Below, piece after piece: positions 16,902-28,446 of a stretch of DNA of 43,572 nt. Position numbers and translations under genes: made by a program. The number at the start of each line of letters is the position of its first letter. Positions within the stretch are counted from its first letter, which is position 1. Source of the stretch: Helicobacteraceae bacterium (GTDB taxonomy: Bacteria > Campylobacterota > Campylobacteria > Campylobacterales > SZUA-545); the NCBI GenBank assembly GCA_031288475.1, contig JAITRJ010000003.1:1-43572 (forward strand), read 5' to 3'. The notes beneath the pieces were generated by a model, which saw nothing but the letters and a program-made list of their open reading frames with translations, had not been told where the DNA came from and searched no databases.

Positions 16902-17517
16902 ATGCGTGGATTCTACGCAGCTTTTTTTGGAAAGCGCACTTAAGAACGGCAGACTGAAACCGCCGATTGCCGTCTGGACGCTTAATCAGACAGACGGGGT
17001 TGGAAGCCGCAGCAACCGCTGGCTGGGCTTAAAAGGCAATCTGGCTCTCTCTTTCGCCCTGCCGCAAAACGCTCTGAGCGCCGATCTTCCATTGCAGTCA
17101 GCCTCTCTGTATTTCGGTTTTCTCTTCAAAGAGAGCCTGAGCCGCTTTGGAACAGCGGCGTGGATGAAGTGGCCTAACGATCTCTATCTGAATAGAAAGA
17201 AGATAGGAGGGGTGATTACCAAATTTTTTGAATCACTTTTTATCTGCGGAATCGGATTGAACATGCTCCCGCCGAACGAAGAGTTTGGCGCTCTTGAAAT
17301 CGCCTGTAATCCAGAAGCTTTGCTGGCTGATTACCTGAAAAGCGTTCAGCGCGGCGAGAGCTGGGACGCTATTTTTAGCCGTTTTGCCATAGAATACGAG
17401 CTAAACCGAGAATATGAAATTCATCTGGAAGGGCGAAAAGTACCGCTTCGGGACTCGGCGCTTAACGCGGATGGTTCGATCACGATCGGTAACGAAAGGG
17501 TGTTTAGTAAGCGATGA
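16882..17517 (+). CDS. birA: Biotin-protein ligase (no DNA-binding domain)
   Basis: BirA makes biotinyl-AMP and attaches biotin to carrier lysines, here most likely including K565 of OadA at 34.4 kb. VDSTQ opens the catalytic domain; the biotin loop is GVGSRSNRW in place of the common GRGRxxxx[17 protein letters not shown] is conserved. The N-terminal helix-turn-helix of repressor-type BirA is absent (211 residues). The start is set at TTG 16882 because AGAGG (16870-16874) is seven bases upstream; TTG 16876 would be only one base away. Confidence 0.9.
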   Translation: METYYLKCVDSTQLFLESALKNGRLKPPIAVWTLNQTDGVGSRSNRWLGLKGNLALSFALPQNALSADLPLQSASLYFGFLFKESLSRFGTAAWMKWPNDLYLNRKKIGGVITKFFESLFICGIGLNMLPPNEEFGALEIACNPEALLADYLKSVQRGESWDAIFSRFAIEYELNREYEIHLEGRKVPLRDSALNADGSITIGNERVFSKR

Positions 17518-18317
17518 GTGAGGTTATTGCGATCGCCAATCAAAAAGGCGGGGTTGGGAAGACAACGACTGCTGTGAATCTTGCCGCTTCTTTAGCGGTA
17601 GCTGAAAAGAAGGTGTTACTGGTGGATATCGATCCGCAGGCAAACGCCACGACGAATTACGGTTTCCGCCGTAGCGACTATGATTACAACATATATCACG
17701 CTTTGATAGGCATCAGCGAACTAAGCAAGATCGTCCTCAAAACCGACATCCCCAATCTCTATCTCGCCCCCTCGAATATCGGTTTGGTGGGCATTGAGAA
17801 GGAGTTTTACGACAAGGAGTTCAAGCAGAAAGAGCTTGTGCTTAAAGAAAAGCTTGACACCGTCCGCGACGATTACGACTATATCATTTTAGACTCTCCG
17901 CCAGCGCTGGGGCTTATTACGATCAACGCTCTTAGCGCCGCGGACAGCGTGATCATTCCGATACAGTGCGAGTACTTTGCCCTTGAGGGGCTGGCGCAGC
18001 TCCTAAATACGATCAAGCTGGTAAGAAGAACGATCAACCCGGCTTTGCAGGTAAGAGGTTTCCTGCCCACGATGTTTACGAGCGGCAATAACCTTTCAAA
18101 ACAAGTGTTCGCCGATCTTAAAGAGCATTTCAATACACAGCTTTTCGCCTCCAGTGACAGCGACGAGGAGTATATTTACATACCGCGCAATATAAAACTT
18201 GCAGAATCGCCGAGCTTCGGCAAGCCGGTAATCCTTTACGATGTAAAGTCCAGCGGATCGACCGCGTACCAGAGCTTAGCCGGCGCTATTCTTTCTGGAG
18301 CAAGAATTGGCGGTTAA
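17514..18317 (+). CDS. parA: Chromosome partitioning ATPase ParA (Soj)
   Basis: ParA dimerises on ATP, coats the nucleoid and moves ParB-parS complexes. The deviant Walker A motif KGGVGKTT spans residues 11-18, [10 protein letters not shown] is the A' region and ILDSPPALG the Walker B. At 267 residues with no N-terminal DNA-binding domain it is the small chromosomal type. ATG 17514 overlaps the birA stop by four bases. Confidence 0.95.
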   Translation: MSEVIAIANQKGGVGKTTTAVNLAASLAVAEKKVLLVDIDPQANATTNYGFRRSDYDYNIYHALIGISELSKIVLKTDIPNLYLAPSNIGLVGIEKEFYDKEFKQKELVLKEKLDTVRDDYDYIILDSPPALGLITINALSAADSVIIPIQCEYFALEGLAQLLNTIKLVRRTINPALQVRGFLPTMFTSGNNLSKQVFADLKEHFNTQLFASSDSDEEYIYIPRNIKLAESPSFGKPVILYDVKSSGSTAYQSLAGAILSGARIGG

Positions 18318-19158
18318 AAGGACGCTTGGACGCGGCATCAGCGCAATCTTAGACGAGGTGGAGGAGGCGTATGCGGCGGATATCCGCGCTGGAAACGCCG
18401 CCGATCTGGTAATGAATCTTCACGTGGACGAAATTGCGCCAAACCCGTTTCAGCCCCGTACGAGTTTTGATGAAGAGGCTTTGAGCGAGCTTGCGGAATC
18501 GATTAGACTATACGGTTTGCTCCAGCCGATCGTTGTAATAAAAAAAGACGACAATTACGTGCTGATCGCTGGCGAACGGAGGCTTCGCGCCTCAAAACAG
18601 GCGGGCTTTGAGACGATCCGTGCTGTCGTCGCTGACATAGATTATGGCAGGCTGCGCGAACTCGCCTTGATTGAGAACATTCAGCGTCAGGATCTCAACC
18701 CGCTGGAACTTGCGCAATCCTTCCACGAGCTGATCGAGGAGCACAGCCTTACGCATGAGGCGCTTTCCGAAATTGTTGGCAAAAGCCGCGCTTATGTAAC
18801 CAACATACTACGGTTGCTTCAGCTTGGAGAGTACGCAAAAGCCGCCATACGCGAAGAGCGTGTCTCCTACGGGCACGGTAAAATACTTGTCGGTTTGAGC
18901 GCAGATGAAGAGCGCAAAGTCATAGACAGTATTGCCAATCAGAAGCTGAGCGTCCGGGAAACAGAGCGGCTGTTACAGATGATCAGGGCGCATAAAGACC
19001 CGCAGAAAGCGCCGCTCACAAGCGAAAGGATCAGCGTAAGCAACGTTCTAGGCGCTTTAAGGACGCATGGTTTTTCCGCAAAAGCGAAAGGATCATCATT
19101 GGTGATTGAGTTTCAGACACAGAAGGAGTGCGATGCGTTTTTGGAGATGATCGAATAA
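18307..19158 (+). CDS. parB: Chromosome partitioning protein ParB (Spo0J)
   Basis: ParB binds parS, spreads as a CTP-dependent clamp and stimulates ParA. The sequence has the ParA-interacting start [12 protein letters not shown], the nuclease-like N domain with [13 protein letters not shown] (GERR motif), and a central helix-turn-helix around [19 protein letters not shown], then a C-terminal dimer region. TTG 18307 follows GGAG by six bases and overlaps parA by 11 bases. I saw no parS-like palindrome in the window. Confidence 0.95.
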   Translation: MAVKRTLGRGISAILDEVEEAYAADIRAGNAADLVMNLHVDEIAPNPFQPRTSFDEEALSELAESIRLYGLLQPIVVIKKDDNYVLIAGERRLRASKQAGFETIRAVVADIDYGRLRELALIENIQRQDLNPLELAQSFHELIEEHSLTHEALSEIVGKSRAYVTNILRLLQLGEYAKAAIREERVSYGHGKILVGLSADEERKVIDSIANQKLSVRETERLLQMIRAHKDPQKAPLTSERISVSNVLGALRTHGFSAKAKGSSLVIEFQTQKECDAFLEMIE

Positions 19159-19185
19159 ACGCGTCAAAATTGGGTTTAGCGAAAC

Positions 19186-19191
19186 TATGAT
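19186..19191 (+). promoter_or_regulatory. -10 element ahead of the ATP synthase genes
   Basis: TATGAT lies 35 bases before the atpF' ATG, with GTCAAA loosely placed as -35. It would give a leader of about 28 bases containing AGGAGG. Readthrough from parB is also possible. Confidence 0.35.
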
Positions 19192-19225
19192 AGCATTTAT
19201 CCCACTTTGCAGGAGGAGAGCCTTA

Positions 19226-19651
19226 ATGATCGATTTCAGATGGGAGCTGATGAGCGGTTTCTTCGTTATTTTTCTGGTGTTGCTGACTATTCTGAACTTT
19301 ACCTTTTTTCAACCGATACTTCGCCACATTGAGGCGCGGAAGAGCCACCTGACAAGCGATCAGAACGCGGCGCAGAACGATCTGGATGAAGCTGCGAAAG
19401 TAAACGGATTGGCGGCGGAGGTAGTCTCAAAAGCAAGGCACGAGGCGCATAGAATCAGGGAAGAAGCGCATAGGGAAGCGGTTGAAAAGGTTGAGGCGCG
19501 GCTTGTCGAAGAGCAGGAAAAGATCGGCGCCGAGATTCTCGGGTTCGAAGAAAAGCTCAAAGCCGATAAGGCGGAATTGAAAAATGCGTTGCTTGGGCAG
19601 GCGCCGCTCTTCAAGGAACGTTTTCGCATCAAGTTTATTACGGCGGCTTAA
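19226..19651 (+). CDS. atpF': F0F1 ATP synthase subunit b'
   Basis: Subunit b' forms, with b, the peripheral stator of the F-type ATP synthase. One N-terminal membrane helix (about residues 9-25) leads to a long charged helix rich in Ala, Glu and Lys. Campylobacterota carry separate b and b' genes, as here. ATG 19226 is chosen because AGGAGGAGAG stands directly upstream; the frame upstream to 19187 runs through the promoter and is not conserved. Length 141 residues. Confidence 0.92.
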   Translation: MIDFRWELMSGFFVIFLVLLTILNFTFFQPILRHIEARKSHLTSDQNAAQNDLDEAAKVNGLAAEVVSKARHEAHRIREEAHREAVEKVEARLVEEQEKIGAEILGFEEKLKADKAELKNALLGQAPLFKERFRIKFITAA

Positions 19652-19660
19652 GGAAAGTTT

Positions 19661-20167
19661 ATGAAAAAAATCTGTACCATCTTTTTCACGCTTTCAAGTT
19701 GCGCCTTTGCCGCCGGAGGGGCGGAAGTTGACATTATAGAGCGGACGTTCAATTTCGCGATCTTTGCCGCGCTGATCTATGTCCTGCTTGCAAAACCTAT
19801 CAGGAACTTCTTCACTGGACGGACGCAGTCGATTATGGTCGTTTTTGAAAAGGCGCAGGAGCGCGCGAAAGAGGCGAAGTCAGCGCGTGAGGAGGCGGAA
19901 CTGCGTTTGAAGCAGGCAAAAGAACAGGCAAAGGAGATCGTGACTCTGGCAAACGAAGACGCGGCGGCGGCGGCGGCAAGAACATCCACCAAAGGCGAGG
20001 AGGAGATAAAACTGCTCCACCGTCTTAAAGAGGAAAGCAAAACGGTGATGGAAAACAAGATGATCCGCGCCGTTGTTACGGAGACAATGGGCGAGATTCT
20101 AAGCGCGGATGATTTCCTCAGTGATCAAAAGGCTATAGTAGAAAATCTCATAAAGCGGGTGGCGTAA
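19661..20167 (+). CDS. atpF: F0F1 ATP synthase subunit b
   Basis: Second stator subunit, 168 residues. Unlike most b subunits it begins with a signal-like segment (MKKICTIFFTLSSCAFAAGG) ahead of the membrane anchor FAIFAALIYVLLAKPIRNFF, a layout I know from Campylobacter and Helicobacter. A coiled coil rich in Ala, Glu and Lys follows. AAGGAAAG is the ribosome site; its stop directly abuts the atpH ATG. Confidence 0.92.
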   Translation: MKKICTIFFTLSSCAFAAGGAEVDIIERTFNFAIFAALIYVLLAKPIRNFFTGRTQSIMVVFEKAQERAKEAKSAREEAELRLKQAKEQAKEIVTLANEDAAAAAARTSTKGEEEIKLLHRLKEESKTVMENKMIRAVVTETMGEILSADDFLSDQKAIVENLIKRVA

Positions 20168-20701
20168 ATGAACGATAAAGCTGCCGCAAAACGCTATGCG
20201 CTGGCGCTTATATCGGTCTTGAGCGCCGAAGAGATGGAGCGTTGCGCCAACATTTTAAATAATGTTTCCCTGCTGTTTGAAAACAAAAAATTTGTGGAGA
20301 TCACAAAGTCGCCGCTGATCGACGCGCGAAAAAAAAGCGATCTGATCGCCTCGTGCATAAAAGAAAAACCCATAAAATTGTTGAATTTTTTTATGCTGCT
20401 TGTCGAAAAAAATCGACTTGGGGCGTTACCGTACATCGCCAAAGAAGTGCAATCGGCAATTGCAGTAAAAAAGGGCGTCTACAACGGAATTATCTACTCT
20501 CAGAAGCCGTTGGAAAAAAGCCAGCTTACGGAATTGGAAGGCGCTCTTTCAAAGCGGCTTGGAGCGGCGATAAAGCTTATGCAAGACAGTAAAAGCTACG
20601 GCGGGATCAAAGTTACGGTGGAGGATTTAGGCGTTGAGGCGGATTTTTCAAAGGCGCAGATAAAAACCCAGATACTTGGGCATATCCTGCGCGGACTTTA
20701 G
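20168..20701 (+). CDS. atpH: F0F1 ATP synthase subunit delta
   Basis: Delta caps the alpha3-beta3 head and joins it to the b stalk. The 177-residue protein has the helical N-domain beginning [15 protein letters not shown] and the family's C-terminal [19 protein letters not shown] region (variant of GGxxIxxxDxxxDxS). It starts on the base after the atpF stop. Confidence 0.92.
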   Translation: MNDKAAAKRYALALISVLSAEEMERCANILNNVSLLFENKKFVEITKSPLIDARKKSDLIASCIKEKPIKLLNFFMLLVEKNRLGALPYIAKEVQSAIAVKKGVYNGIIYSQKPLEKSQLTELEGALSKRLGAAIKLMQDSKSYGGIKVTVEDLGVEADFSKAQIKTQILGHILRGL

Positions 20702-20729
20702 CATTGAGAAAATTGAGAAAGGAGTATTC

Positions 20730-22241
20730 GTGGCAATAAAAACGGAAGAGATCAGCAGCATTATCCGCGATCGAATCGAGAACTACGAGCTGAAGCTTGA
20801 TATTCAGGAGGTAGGCAAGGTCATTTCCATCGCCGATGGCATCGCCAAAGTGTATGGGCTTAAAAACATTATGGCGGAAGAGATCGTGGAGTTTGCTTCC
20901 GGCGAGAAGGGGCTGGCGTTGAATCTTGACGAAGACAGCGTCGGCGTGGTAGTGCTGGGGAAATCAACGGCAATCACCGAAGGTAGCGCGGTGAAACGTT
21001 CCGGCAAGCTGCTCTCCGCACCGGTTGGTGACAGTATGATTGGACGCGTTGTAAACGCGCTTGGCGAGCCGATCGATGGCAAGGGAGCGATCGATTCGTC
21101 AAACATCCGCTTTGTGGAAGAAAAAGCACCCGGCATTATGGTTCGCAAATCAGTACACGAACCGCTTCAGACGGGCATAAAGGCAATTGATGCGCTGGTG
21201 CCGATTGGGCGCGGGCAACGCGAATTGATTATCGGCGACCGGCAGACAGGCAAAACGACCGTGGCGGTGGATACGATTATCAATCAGAAAGGTCAGGACG
21301 TAATTTGTATCTACGTGGCGATCGGACAAAAGCAAAGCACCGTCGCTCAGATCGTCAGACGGTTGGAAGAGCATGGGGCGATGGACTATACAATTGTTGT
21401 CTCTGCCGCCGCCAGTGAATCCGCCGCTATGCAATACCTTGCTCCATATACGGGTGTTACGATGGGCGAGTATTTCCGTAATAACTCGCGCCACGCACTG
21501 ATTGTTTATGATGATCTCTCCAAACACGCCGTTGCTTACCGCGAAATGTCGCTGCTTTTGCGCCGCCCTCCCGGACGTGAAGCCTATCCGGGCGACGTTT
21601 TTTATCTGCACTCCCGTTTGCTGGAACGTGCGGCGAAGATGAGCGATGATCGCGGCGCGGGAAGCCTGACCGCCTTGCCAATTGTGGAGACGCAGGCGGG
21701 CGACGTTTCAGCGTACATTCCTACCAATGTGATTTCCATTACCGACGGTCAGATATTCCTTGAGACCGATCTGTTCAACTCCGGCGTTCGTCCCGCGATC
21801 AACGTGGGCATATCCGTTTCGCGTGTCGGCGGAGCGGCGCAGGTAAAAGCGATGAAGCAGGTTGCGGGCACGCTTAAGGGCGACTTGGCGCAGTTCAGAG
21901 AGCTTCAGGCGTTCAGTCAGTTTGCCAGCGATCTCGACGAGGTGAGCCGCAAACAGCTTGAGCGCGGACAGAAAATGGTGGAGGTACTAAAGCAGCCGCC
22001 ATATTCTCCATTAGCTGTAGAGAAGCAGGTGGCGATCATTTTTGCCGCCTCCAGGGGTTTTTTGGATTTCGTAGGCGCCGCGGATGTCGGTCGCTTTGAA
22101 GCCGAACTATATCCGTTTCTTGAGTCAAAGTATCCGCATGTGCTGGAAAATATTCACTCCAAAAAGCAGATTGATAAGGAATTGGAAGCGGAGATTAAAA
22201 AGGCGTTGGAAGACTTTTTAAGTGTCTTTGGCGCTGATTAA
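20730..22241 (+). CDS. atpA: F0F1 ATP synthase subunit alpha
   Basis: Alpha carries the non-catalytic nucleotide sites of F1. GDRQTGKT is the Walker A motif, [20 protein letters not shown] the conserved region behind it, and [14 protein letters not shown] the family signature. The GTG at 20730 is used: AAAGGAG is five bases upstream and the protein then begins [15 protein letters not shown], as in relatives. The frame further upstream (to 20676) lies inside atpH. Length 503 residues. Confidence 0.97.
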   Translation: MAIKTEEISSIIRDRIENYELKLDIQEVGKVISIADGIAKVYGLKNIMAEEIVEFASGEKGLALNLDEDSVGVVVLGKSTAITEGSAVKRSGKLLSAPVGDSMIGRVVNALGEPIDGKGAIDSSNIRFVEEKAPGIMVRKSVHEPLQTGIKAIDALVPIGRGQRELIIGDRQTGKTTVAVDTIINQKGQDVICIYVAIGQKQSTVAQIVRRLEEHGAMDYTIVVSAAASESAAMQYLAPYTGVTMGEYFRNNSRHALIVYDDLSKHAVAYREMSLLLRRPPGREAYPGDVFYLHSRLLERAAKMSDDRGAGSLTALPIVETQAGDVSAYIPTNVISITDGQIFLETDLFNSGVRPAINVGISVSRVGGAAQVKAMKQVAGTLKGDLAQFRELQAFSQFASDLDEVSRKQLERGQKMVEVLKQPPYSPLAVEKQVAIIFAASRGFLDFVGAADVGRFEAELYPFLESKYPHVLENIHSKKQIDKELEAEIKKALEDFLSVFGAD

Positions 22242-22249
22242 GGTAGAAA

Positions 22250-23134
22250 ATGGCAGCCCTAAAAGATATTAAGCGCCGTATCAAAAGCGTTCATAACACG
22301 CAAAAGACCACTTCGGCGATGAAGCTGGTATCGACTGTAAAGCTCAAGCGCGCGGAGGAGACCGCTTCTCAATCGCGGGCATATTCGCAGAAGTTAAACG
22401 AAATGCTCTCAACGATAGCGCGGCAGATTGAGCGCTTTCGCATCGGTGGTATAGAGAGCCGCTTCTTTGCGCAGGATCAGGAGGTTAAAAAAGCGGATCT
22501 GATTTTTGTAACCGCCGACAAGGGGCTGTGCGGCGGCTTTAACTACCGCACGATCAAGGCGGTAAGTCAGAAGCTGGAAAGTTACAGGGAGAGCAAAACA
22601 AAGGTGCGTCTGCGCGGAATTGGCAAAAAAGGAGTTGAATATTTCAAATTCAATCATGTGGAGCTATACGATTCCACCATCGGACTTAGTTCTTCTCCCT
22701 CTTACGAAAAGGCAAAAACACATATCGCCAAATCGGTAAGCGACTATATGAGCGGATTAACCGATAGGGTGGCGCTGATCTACAATGGCTACAAAAATAT
22801 GATCACGCAGGAGCTGAAAGAGATTCATCTGCTGCCGGTGGATCTGGAGAGAGTTGAAGACTTTGACGAGGAATCTATCATTGAGTTTGAGCCGAAAGGC
22901 GATGAGACGATTCTTAATGTGCTTGTCGAACGCTACGTGGAATTCAACCTCTACTACGCGCTGATCGACTCTCTGGCGGCGGAACACAGCGCCAGAATGC
23001 AAGCGATGGAGAACGCGACTAAGAACGCGAAAGAGCTTTCGCGCAATCTGACATTGCAATACAATAAAGCCCGTCAGGAGGCGATCACGACGGAACTTAG
23101 CGAGATCGTCAGCGGCGCGGAAGCTATGAAATAA
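22250..23134 (+). CDS. atpG: F0F1 ATP synthase subunit gamma
   Basis: Gamma is the rotating shaft. The N-terminal coiled coil (DIKRRIKSVHNTQKTTSAMK) and the C-terminal helix with MENATKNAKEL and LTLQYNKARQEAITTEL are both clearly conserved. 294 residues, ATG behind AAGG. Confidence 0.96.
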   Translation: MAALKDIKRRIKSVHNTQKTTSAMKLVSTVKLKRAEETASQSRAYSQKLNEMLSTIARQIERFRIGGIESRFFAQDQEVKKADLIFVTADKGLCGGFNYRTIKAVSQKLESYRESKTKVRLRGIGKKGVEYFKFNHVELYDSTIGLSSSPSYEKAKTHIAKSVSDYMSGLTDRVALIYNGYKNMITQELKEIHLLPVDLERVEDFDEESIIEFEPKGDETILNVLVERYVEFNLYYALIDSLAAEHSARMQAMENATKNAKELSRNLTLQYNKARQEAITTELSEIVSGAEAMK

Positions 23135-24562
<1,428 letters not shown>

Positions 24563-24573
24563 AAGGATAGGCG

Positions 24574-24966
24574 ATGAATGTTCTGCATCTTGAGGTGATC
24601 ACGCCGCTCGGCAGGGTTTTCGCCGGAGACGTAAAAGGCGCGACCCTGCCCGGCGCGGATGGCGAATTCGGTGTTCTGCCAAACCACGCCTCGCTTGTCT
24701 CTCTGCTTATTGCCGGTGTAATTGATATTGTTAAGCTGGACGGGACGGTGGAAAGCATCGCGGTTGACAGCGGGTATGTTGAGATCGCCGCTAATAAGAT
24801 GATTGTGCTGGTGGACAGCGCCGTTGATATAACGGGCGAAAACGAGGGAGAAATTGCCAAAGCGCTTGACGCCGCAAAGAAGCTGTTGCGCGAGGCTCAC
24901 GATTCGCATGTGCTGCTCTCCGCTGTCGAGGCGAAGATCGATGCCAGCGCGAAAAAACTGGTATAG
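24574..24966 (+). CDS. atpC: F0F1 ATP synthase subunit epsilon
   Basis: Epsilon is the regulatory foot of the rotor. The beta-sandwich begins LHLEVITPLGRVFAGDVKGA with LPGADGEFGVLPNHA, and two C-terminal helices follow. 130 residues; AGGATAGGCG precedes the ATG. Last of the ATP synthase cluster, 9 bases before tolQ. Confidence 0.94.
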   Translation: MNVLHLEVITPLGRVFAGDVKGATLPGADGEFGVLPNHASLVSLLIAGVIDIVKLDGTVESIAVDSGYVEIAANKMIVLVDSAVDITGENEGEIAKALDAAKKLLREAHDSHVLLSAVEAKIDASAKKLV

Positions 24967-24975
24967 GAAAAAACG

Positions 24976-25518
24976 TTGTTTGAATGGTTCGATCATGCGG
25001 GTTTTGTCGCCATTATCGTAATAGTGGTCTTGTTTTTGCTGTTCTTCTTCACGGTTTGGAAGTACATATACCGTTCGGCTATTCTCAAAAGCTGGTTCCG
25101 GCGCGAGAGCCTTTCACTCAAGGCGCTTTTGAGCGGCGCGGATCAGCCGAGCTTCGATTCAACACTCTATCCGTGTGTGCGGCAGGGTCTTGGCGTGCCG
25201 CTGATGAAGGCGTGTTACGAATCGGCTCTCAAGGAATCAACCTCCGGCATCACTTCTTTATCCGCGATTGCCTCCACCGCCCCGTTTATCGGGCTTTTTG
25301 GCACGATTGTCAGTATTTTGCAGGCGTTTTCCGGCTTCAAAGAGGGGGTTACGCTCTCAATCGTAGCGCCGGCGATTAGCGAAGCTCTTGTCGTAACGGC
25401 GGCTGGAATCTTTGTGGCTGTCCCCGCTTATTGGGCGCACCTTTTTCTTAAGCGCAGGGCGTATGAGATTGCCAATGCTCTCAAGATTCAAATAGACATA
25501 TTGACATCGCGAAACTGA
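24976..25518 (+). CDS. tolQ: TolQ/ExbB-type proton channel subunit
   Basis: This inner-membrane protein forms, with TolR, the proton-motive-force motor of the Tol system. Three membrane helices are visible (about residues 10-30, 95-120 and 130-152), with the family region IASTAPFIGLFGTIVSIL and ISEALVVTAAGIFVAVPAYW. At 180 residues it is shorter than E. coli TolQ. TTG start behind AGGAAAA. The ExbB name is possible from sequence alone; the tolR-tolA-tolB-pal neighbours favour TolQ. Confidence 0.88.
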   Translation: MFEWFDHAGFVAIIVIVVLFLLFFFTVWKYIYRSAILKSWFRRESLSLKALLSGADQPSFDSTLYPCVRQGLGVPLMKACYESALKESTSGITSLSAIASTAPFIGLFGTIVSILQAFSGFKEGVTLSIVAPAISEALVVTAAGIFVAVPAYWAHLFLKRRAYEIANALKIQIDILTSRN

Positions 25519-25519
25519 T

Positions 25520-25909
25520 ATGGACTGGGATGAAAAACCGGAACTGAACATAACGCCGCTTGTCGATGTGATGCTGGTTTTGGTAGCCGTTTTAATGCTC
25601 ACGACGCCGATGCTGATGTTCGAGGAGGCGATTCAATTGCCAAAGGGAAGTAAACAGACGCCGATAGGCGAAAGCGCTTCAATTGTGATTAGGGTGGAAG
25701 CCAATAAGGATATCTGGGTCGGTAAGCAGAAGTTTGAGTTCAATTCCTTTGCCGACAGTTTTGTTGTCTACGCGAACCAGTTTCCAGAACGAAAACACAA
25801 GATACTGATCGCGGCGGACGGATTGCTGGACTACAAAGATGTGATGTTCGTCCTGAAAAGCGTCAAAGCGGCACGATTTACACAAATATCTCTGGTGAGC
25901 GATGGATAG
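25520..25909 (+). CDS. tolR: TolR/ExbD-type motor subunit
   Basis: One N-terminal membrane helix carries the proton-binding Asp in NITPLVDVMLVLVAV (D16), followed by a periplasmic peptidoglycan-interacting domain. 129 residues, one base after the tolQ stop and overlapping tolA by 8 bases. Confidence 0.9.
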   Translation: MDWDEKPELNITPLVDVMLVLVAVLMLTTPMLMFEEAIQLPKGSKQTPIGESASIVIRVEANKDIWVGKQKFEFNSFADSFVVYANQFPERKHKILIAADGLLDYKDVMFVLKSVKAARFTQISLVSDG

Positions 25910-26591
25910 AACGGAAGAACATCAGGTATGGTACTACGCGAGCGCAGTTATATCTTTTGCGGTCAGCTCCTTTTCTTTTTTTTCCTTGCTGGCATATATC
26001 CTTTATCAGGCGCCAGTCATCAGAACGAGCCTTATGGACAACGCTATAGACGTGCTTTTTGAGTTGCCCGCGTCGCCGCAGGCAAACGAGCCTCTCGTGG
26101 ATGAGGAAGTGAACATCCCCCCTCCGATGGCAAAGAAGATAAGGGAGTTGTGGGGTGAAAGCAACGCTACTGTCGAAAAGGTAGCGGAGGAGATCAGGAA
26201 AGAGGAGATAAACCGTCCTTTGAGCGAATCGCTCAGAGTAGTTTCACGCCTCGATCAACCCAAACCGGTACTGCAGGCATTTAAAGCTGTAAACACTGCC
26301 GGAGGGGCGCAAGGCGGTAAGCCGGATAACATAGAAAGCCGCTATTATTCGGAAGTTGTCAAACGGCTTCACGCCGCGTGGCAGGCCAGCCACAGCGATT
26401 TGGGTAAAATGGCCGTGATTAAAATGCGTATTGAGCGGGGAGGGCAGGTTTCATACACGATCGTGAGGTATTCCGGCGATCAGCCCTTTATCGACCGGCT
26501 GGAAGGCGCGCTTGAGCGTATCAAAGCGACGGGACTTGAACCGCCGTCAAGGCTGTTGGTACTGGATGTTAATTTTAAGGTAGAGGAGTAA
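25902..26591 (+). CDS. tolA: TolA/TonB-like linker protein
   Basis: A 229-residue protein with one N-terminal membrane helix (about residues 12-34), an acidic/proline linker with a predicted helix (ESNATVEKVAEEIRKEEI) and a C-terminal TonB/TolA domain: YYSEVVKRLHAAWQ then IKMRIERGGQVSYTIVRYSG. It spans the periplasm to connect TolQR with TolB and Pal. The helical linker is much shorter than in E. coli TolA. Placed by fold and by its position between tolR and tolB. Confidence 0.85.
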   Translation: MDRTEEHQVWYYASAVISFAVSSFSFFSLLAYILYQAPVIRTSLMDNAIDVLFELPASPQANEPLVDEEVNIPPPMAKKIRELWGESNATVEKVAEEIRKEEINRPLSESLRVVSRLDQPKPVLQAFKAVNTAGGAQGGKPDNIESRYYSEVVKRLHAAWQASHSDLGKMAVIKMRIERGGQVSYTIVRYSGDQPFIDRLEGALERIKATGLEPPSRLLVLDVNFKVEE

Positions 26592-26594
26592 CAA

Positions 26595-27854
26595 ATGCGT
26601 GGAATTCTTGTGTTTGTCGGCGTCGCTGTGGCGGCGTTCTGCGCCGACGCAACGCTGGAAATTATCAAAAATGTCGGATCAAATCTGAACGTTCTCGTTG
26701 AGTACAAAAACAAATATCCGTCCGATATGGAGAAAAAGCTCAAAAAGGCAATTGAGGCGGATTTGAAGACCGCCGGTTTTTACAACATAGTCGCAGCTCC
26801 GGCGGCGGCTAATTCGTCACTTGGTATGGACAGTCCGGCGTACGCGAACGCCGGCGTAAATCATCTGATCCGTTTTGAATACTTCCGCGAAGGCAATCAA
26901 GCTGGTCTGCGCGCTCAGGCTTACGACGTAAAGAACAAACGGGTAATCTTTTCGCCTTCGTACACCGTCAGCCGCGACGATCGCTACATCTTTTTAGCGC
27001 ACCATTTTGTAAAAGACCTGGCGGATAAAGTTGGCGTGGGCGGATTGGGCTGGATGAGCAAATACGTGATCCTCTCCAAACACACGGGAGCAAAGCGCAC
27101 CGAAATAATGATCGCGGACTACACCCTCACGTTCAGGCAGACGATCGTTAAAGGTGGTTTTAACGTTTTTCCAAAGTGGGCGAATAACGAGCAGAGCGCC
27201 TATTACTACACCAGCTACCAGAAAAAGCCCACTCTATACAGAGTCGATCTGTACAGCGGCAAAAGAGAGAAGATCATTGAAAGCGAGGGAATGCTGGTCT
27301 GCTCCGACGTAAGTCCGGACGGTAAAAAGCTGCTTTTAACGATGGCGCCCGACGATCAGCCTGACATTTTTGAGCTTGATTTGACGACGAAAAAGTACCG
27401 CCGTCTGACGCGCCACAGGGGAATCGACGTGAATGGTCACTATCTCGACGACGGACAATCGTTCGTTTTTGTCTCCGATCGATTCGGCTATCCTGAGATA
27501 TTTTATGCGCGGCTCAACGCACCCGACAGCGCGGTGCAGTTTATCTTTAAGGGGCGCAATAACAATTATGTGGACACGTATCGCCATTATGCGGCGTTTG
27601 TCAGTCGCGAAACGGACAGCGAGTTCTCTGACAATACCTTCAATCTGTATCTGGTATCGACCAAAAGCGACTACATAAGGCAGCTTACCACAACGGGAAA
27701 GAACAGCTTCCCGCGTTTCTCTTCTTCAGGTGATACGATACTGTATATAAAAGAGATGAGAAGGGAGAGCGCGCTGGGGATAATCAGGCTGTCGTACAAT
27801 AAAAGTTTTCTCTTTCCGCTATCATCGGGTTCAATTCAGGCAGTCGATTGGTGA
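26595..27854 (+). CDS. tolB: Tol-Pal system beta-propeller protein TolB
   Basis: Periplasmic TolB binds Pal and is pulled by TolA during envelope constriction. A signal peptide ends near FCADA (residue about 18), then an N-terminal alpha/beta domain and a WD40-like propeller with repeated DG.K/DGQS and FVSDR.GYPEIFYA units. 419 residues, three bases after tolA, behind GAGGAG. Confidence 0.93.
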   Translation: MRGILVFVGVAVAAFCADATLEIIKNVGSNLNVLVEYKNKYPSDMEKKLKKAIEADLKTAGFYNIVAAPAAANSSLGMDSPAYANAGVNHLIRFEYFREGNQAGLRAQAYDVKNKRVIFSPSYTVSRDDRYIFLAHHFVKDLADKVGVGGLGWMSKYVILSKHTGAKRTEIMIADYTLTFRQTIVKGGFNVFPKWANNEQSAYYYTSYQKKPTLYRVDLYSGKREKIIESEGMLVCSDVSPDGKKLLLTMAPDDQPDIFELDLTTKKYRRLTRHRGIDVNGHYLDDGQSFVFVSDRFGYPEIFYARLNAPDSAVQFIFKGRNNNYVDTYRHYAAFVSRETDSEFSDNTFNLYLVSTKSDYIRQLTTTGKNSFPRFSSSGDTILYIKEMRRESALGIIRLSYNKSFLFPLSSGSIQAVDW

Positions 27855-27913
27855 TATTTTCAAGATATTCTTGTTAAGATATGCGGTGATTTCCACATTT
27901 TAAAGGAGGGAAG

Positions 27914-28438
27914 ATGAAGAAAGTTGTTCTGAGCGTCGCTCTCGCGACGTTTTTACTGTTGACGGGCTGCGCCGATAAAACCGGAGTTGTGCCTGCTGAT
28001 GGGGGAGGAGAAGACAGTGCCGTTACAGATACTTCTTCTGATGATGGCGATGAGGTCGGAGTAGATACTGGGTATGTAGATGCAAGCGATAGTGGTTCTG
28101 CTGTTAGCTTTCCAGTCGTTTACTTCGCATTTGACAGCTTTGAGATTAGTAGCGAACAGCAAAGCGTGATTGGTGAACTGACGAATGCCATTAACACGAG
28201 CGATGTAAACGTGAATTTCCGCATAGAAGGCAACTGCGACGAGTGGGGCACGGAAGAATACAACTACGCGCTTGGACTGCGCCGCGCGAAAAGCGTACAA
28301 GATGCGCTTATAGCCGCTGGCATCTCTTTGGATAAACTGACGTTGATCAGCTATGGCGAATCAAACCCCGTGTGTGCTGAAAGCAATCGGGATTGCTGGG
28401 TGAGAAACCGCCGCGTTGAAATAACAGTTCTGCCGTAA
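27914..28438 (+). CDS. pal: Peptidoglycan-associated lipoprotein Pal
   Basis: Pal anchors the outer membrane to peptidoglycan. The lipobox LLTGC sets the lipidated Cys at residue 18; an unusually acidic Asp/Ser/Gly/Val linker (about 30-65) precedes the OmpA-type domain: YFAFDSFEIS, then GNCDEWGTEEYNYALGLRRA and GESNP. The GNCDEWGT version is typical of Campylobacterota. A strong AAAGGAGGG ribosome site and a TAAGAT (27875-27880) in the 59-base gap suggest it may also have its own promoter. Confidence 0.94.
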   Translation: MKKVVLSVALATFLLLTGCADKTGVVPADGGGEDSAVTDTSSDDGDEVGVDTGYVDASDSGSAVSFPVVYFAFDSFEISSEQQSVIGELTNAINTSDVNVNFRIEGNCDEWGTEEYNYALGLRRAKSVQDALIAAGISLDKLTLISYGESNPVCAESNRDCWVRNRRVEITVLP

Positions 28439-28446
28439 CATACAAT

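Noticed and set aside
17514-19158. parS site near parAB
   Set aside because: I found no sequence close to the TGTTTCACGTGAAACA palindrome in or around these genes.
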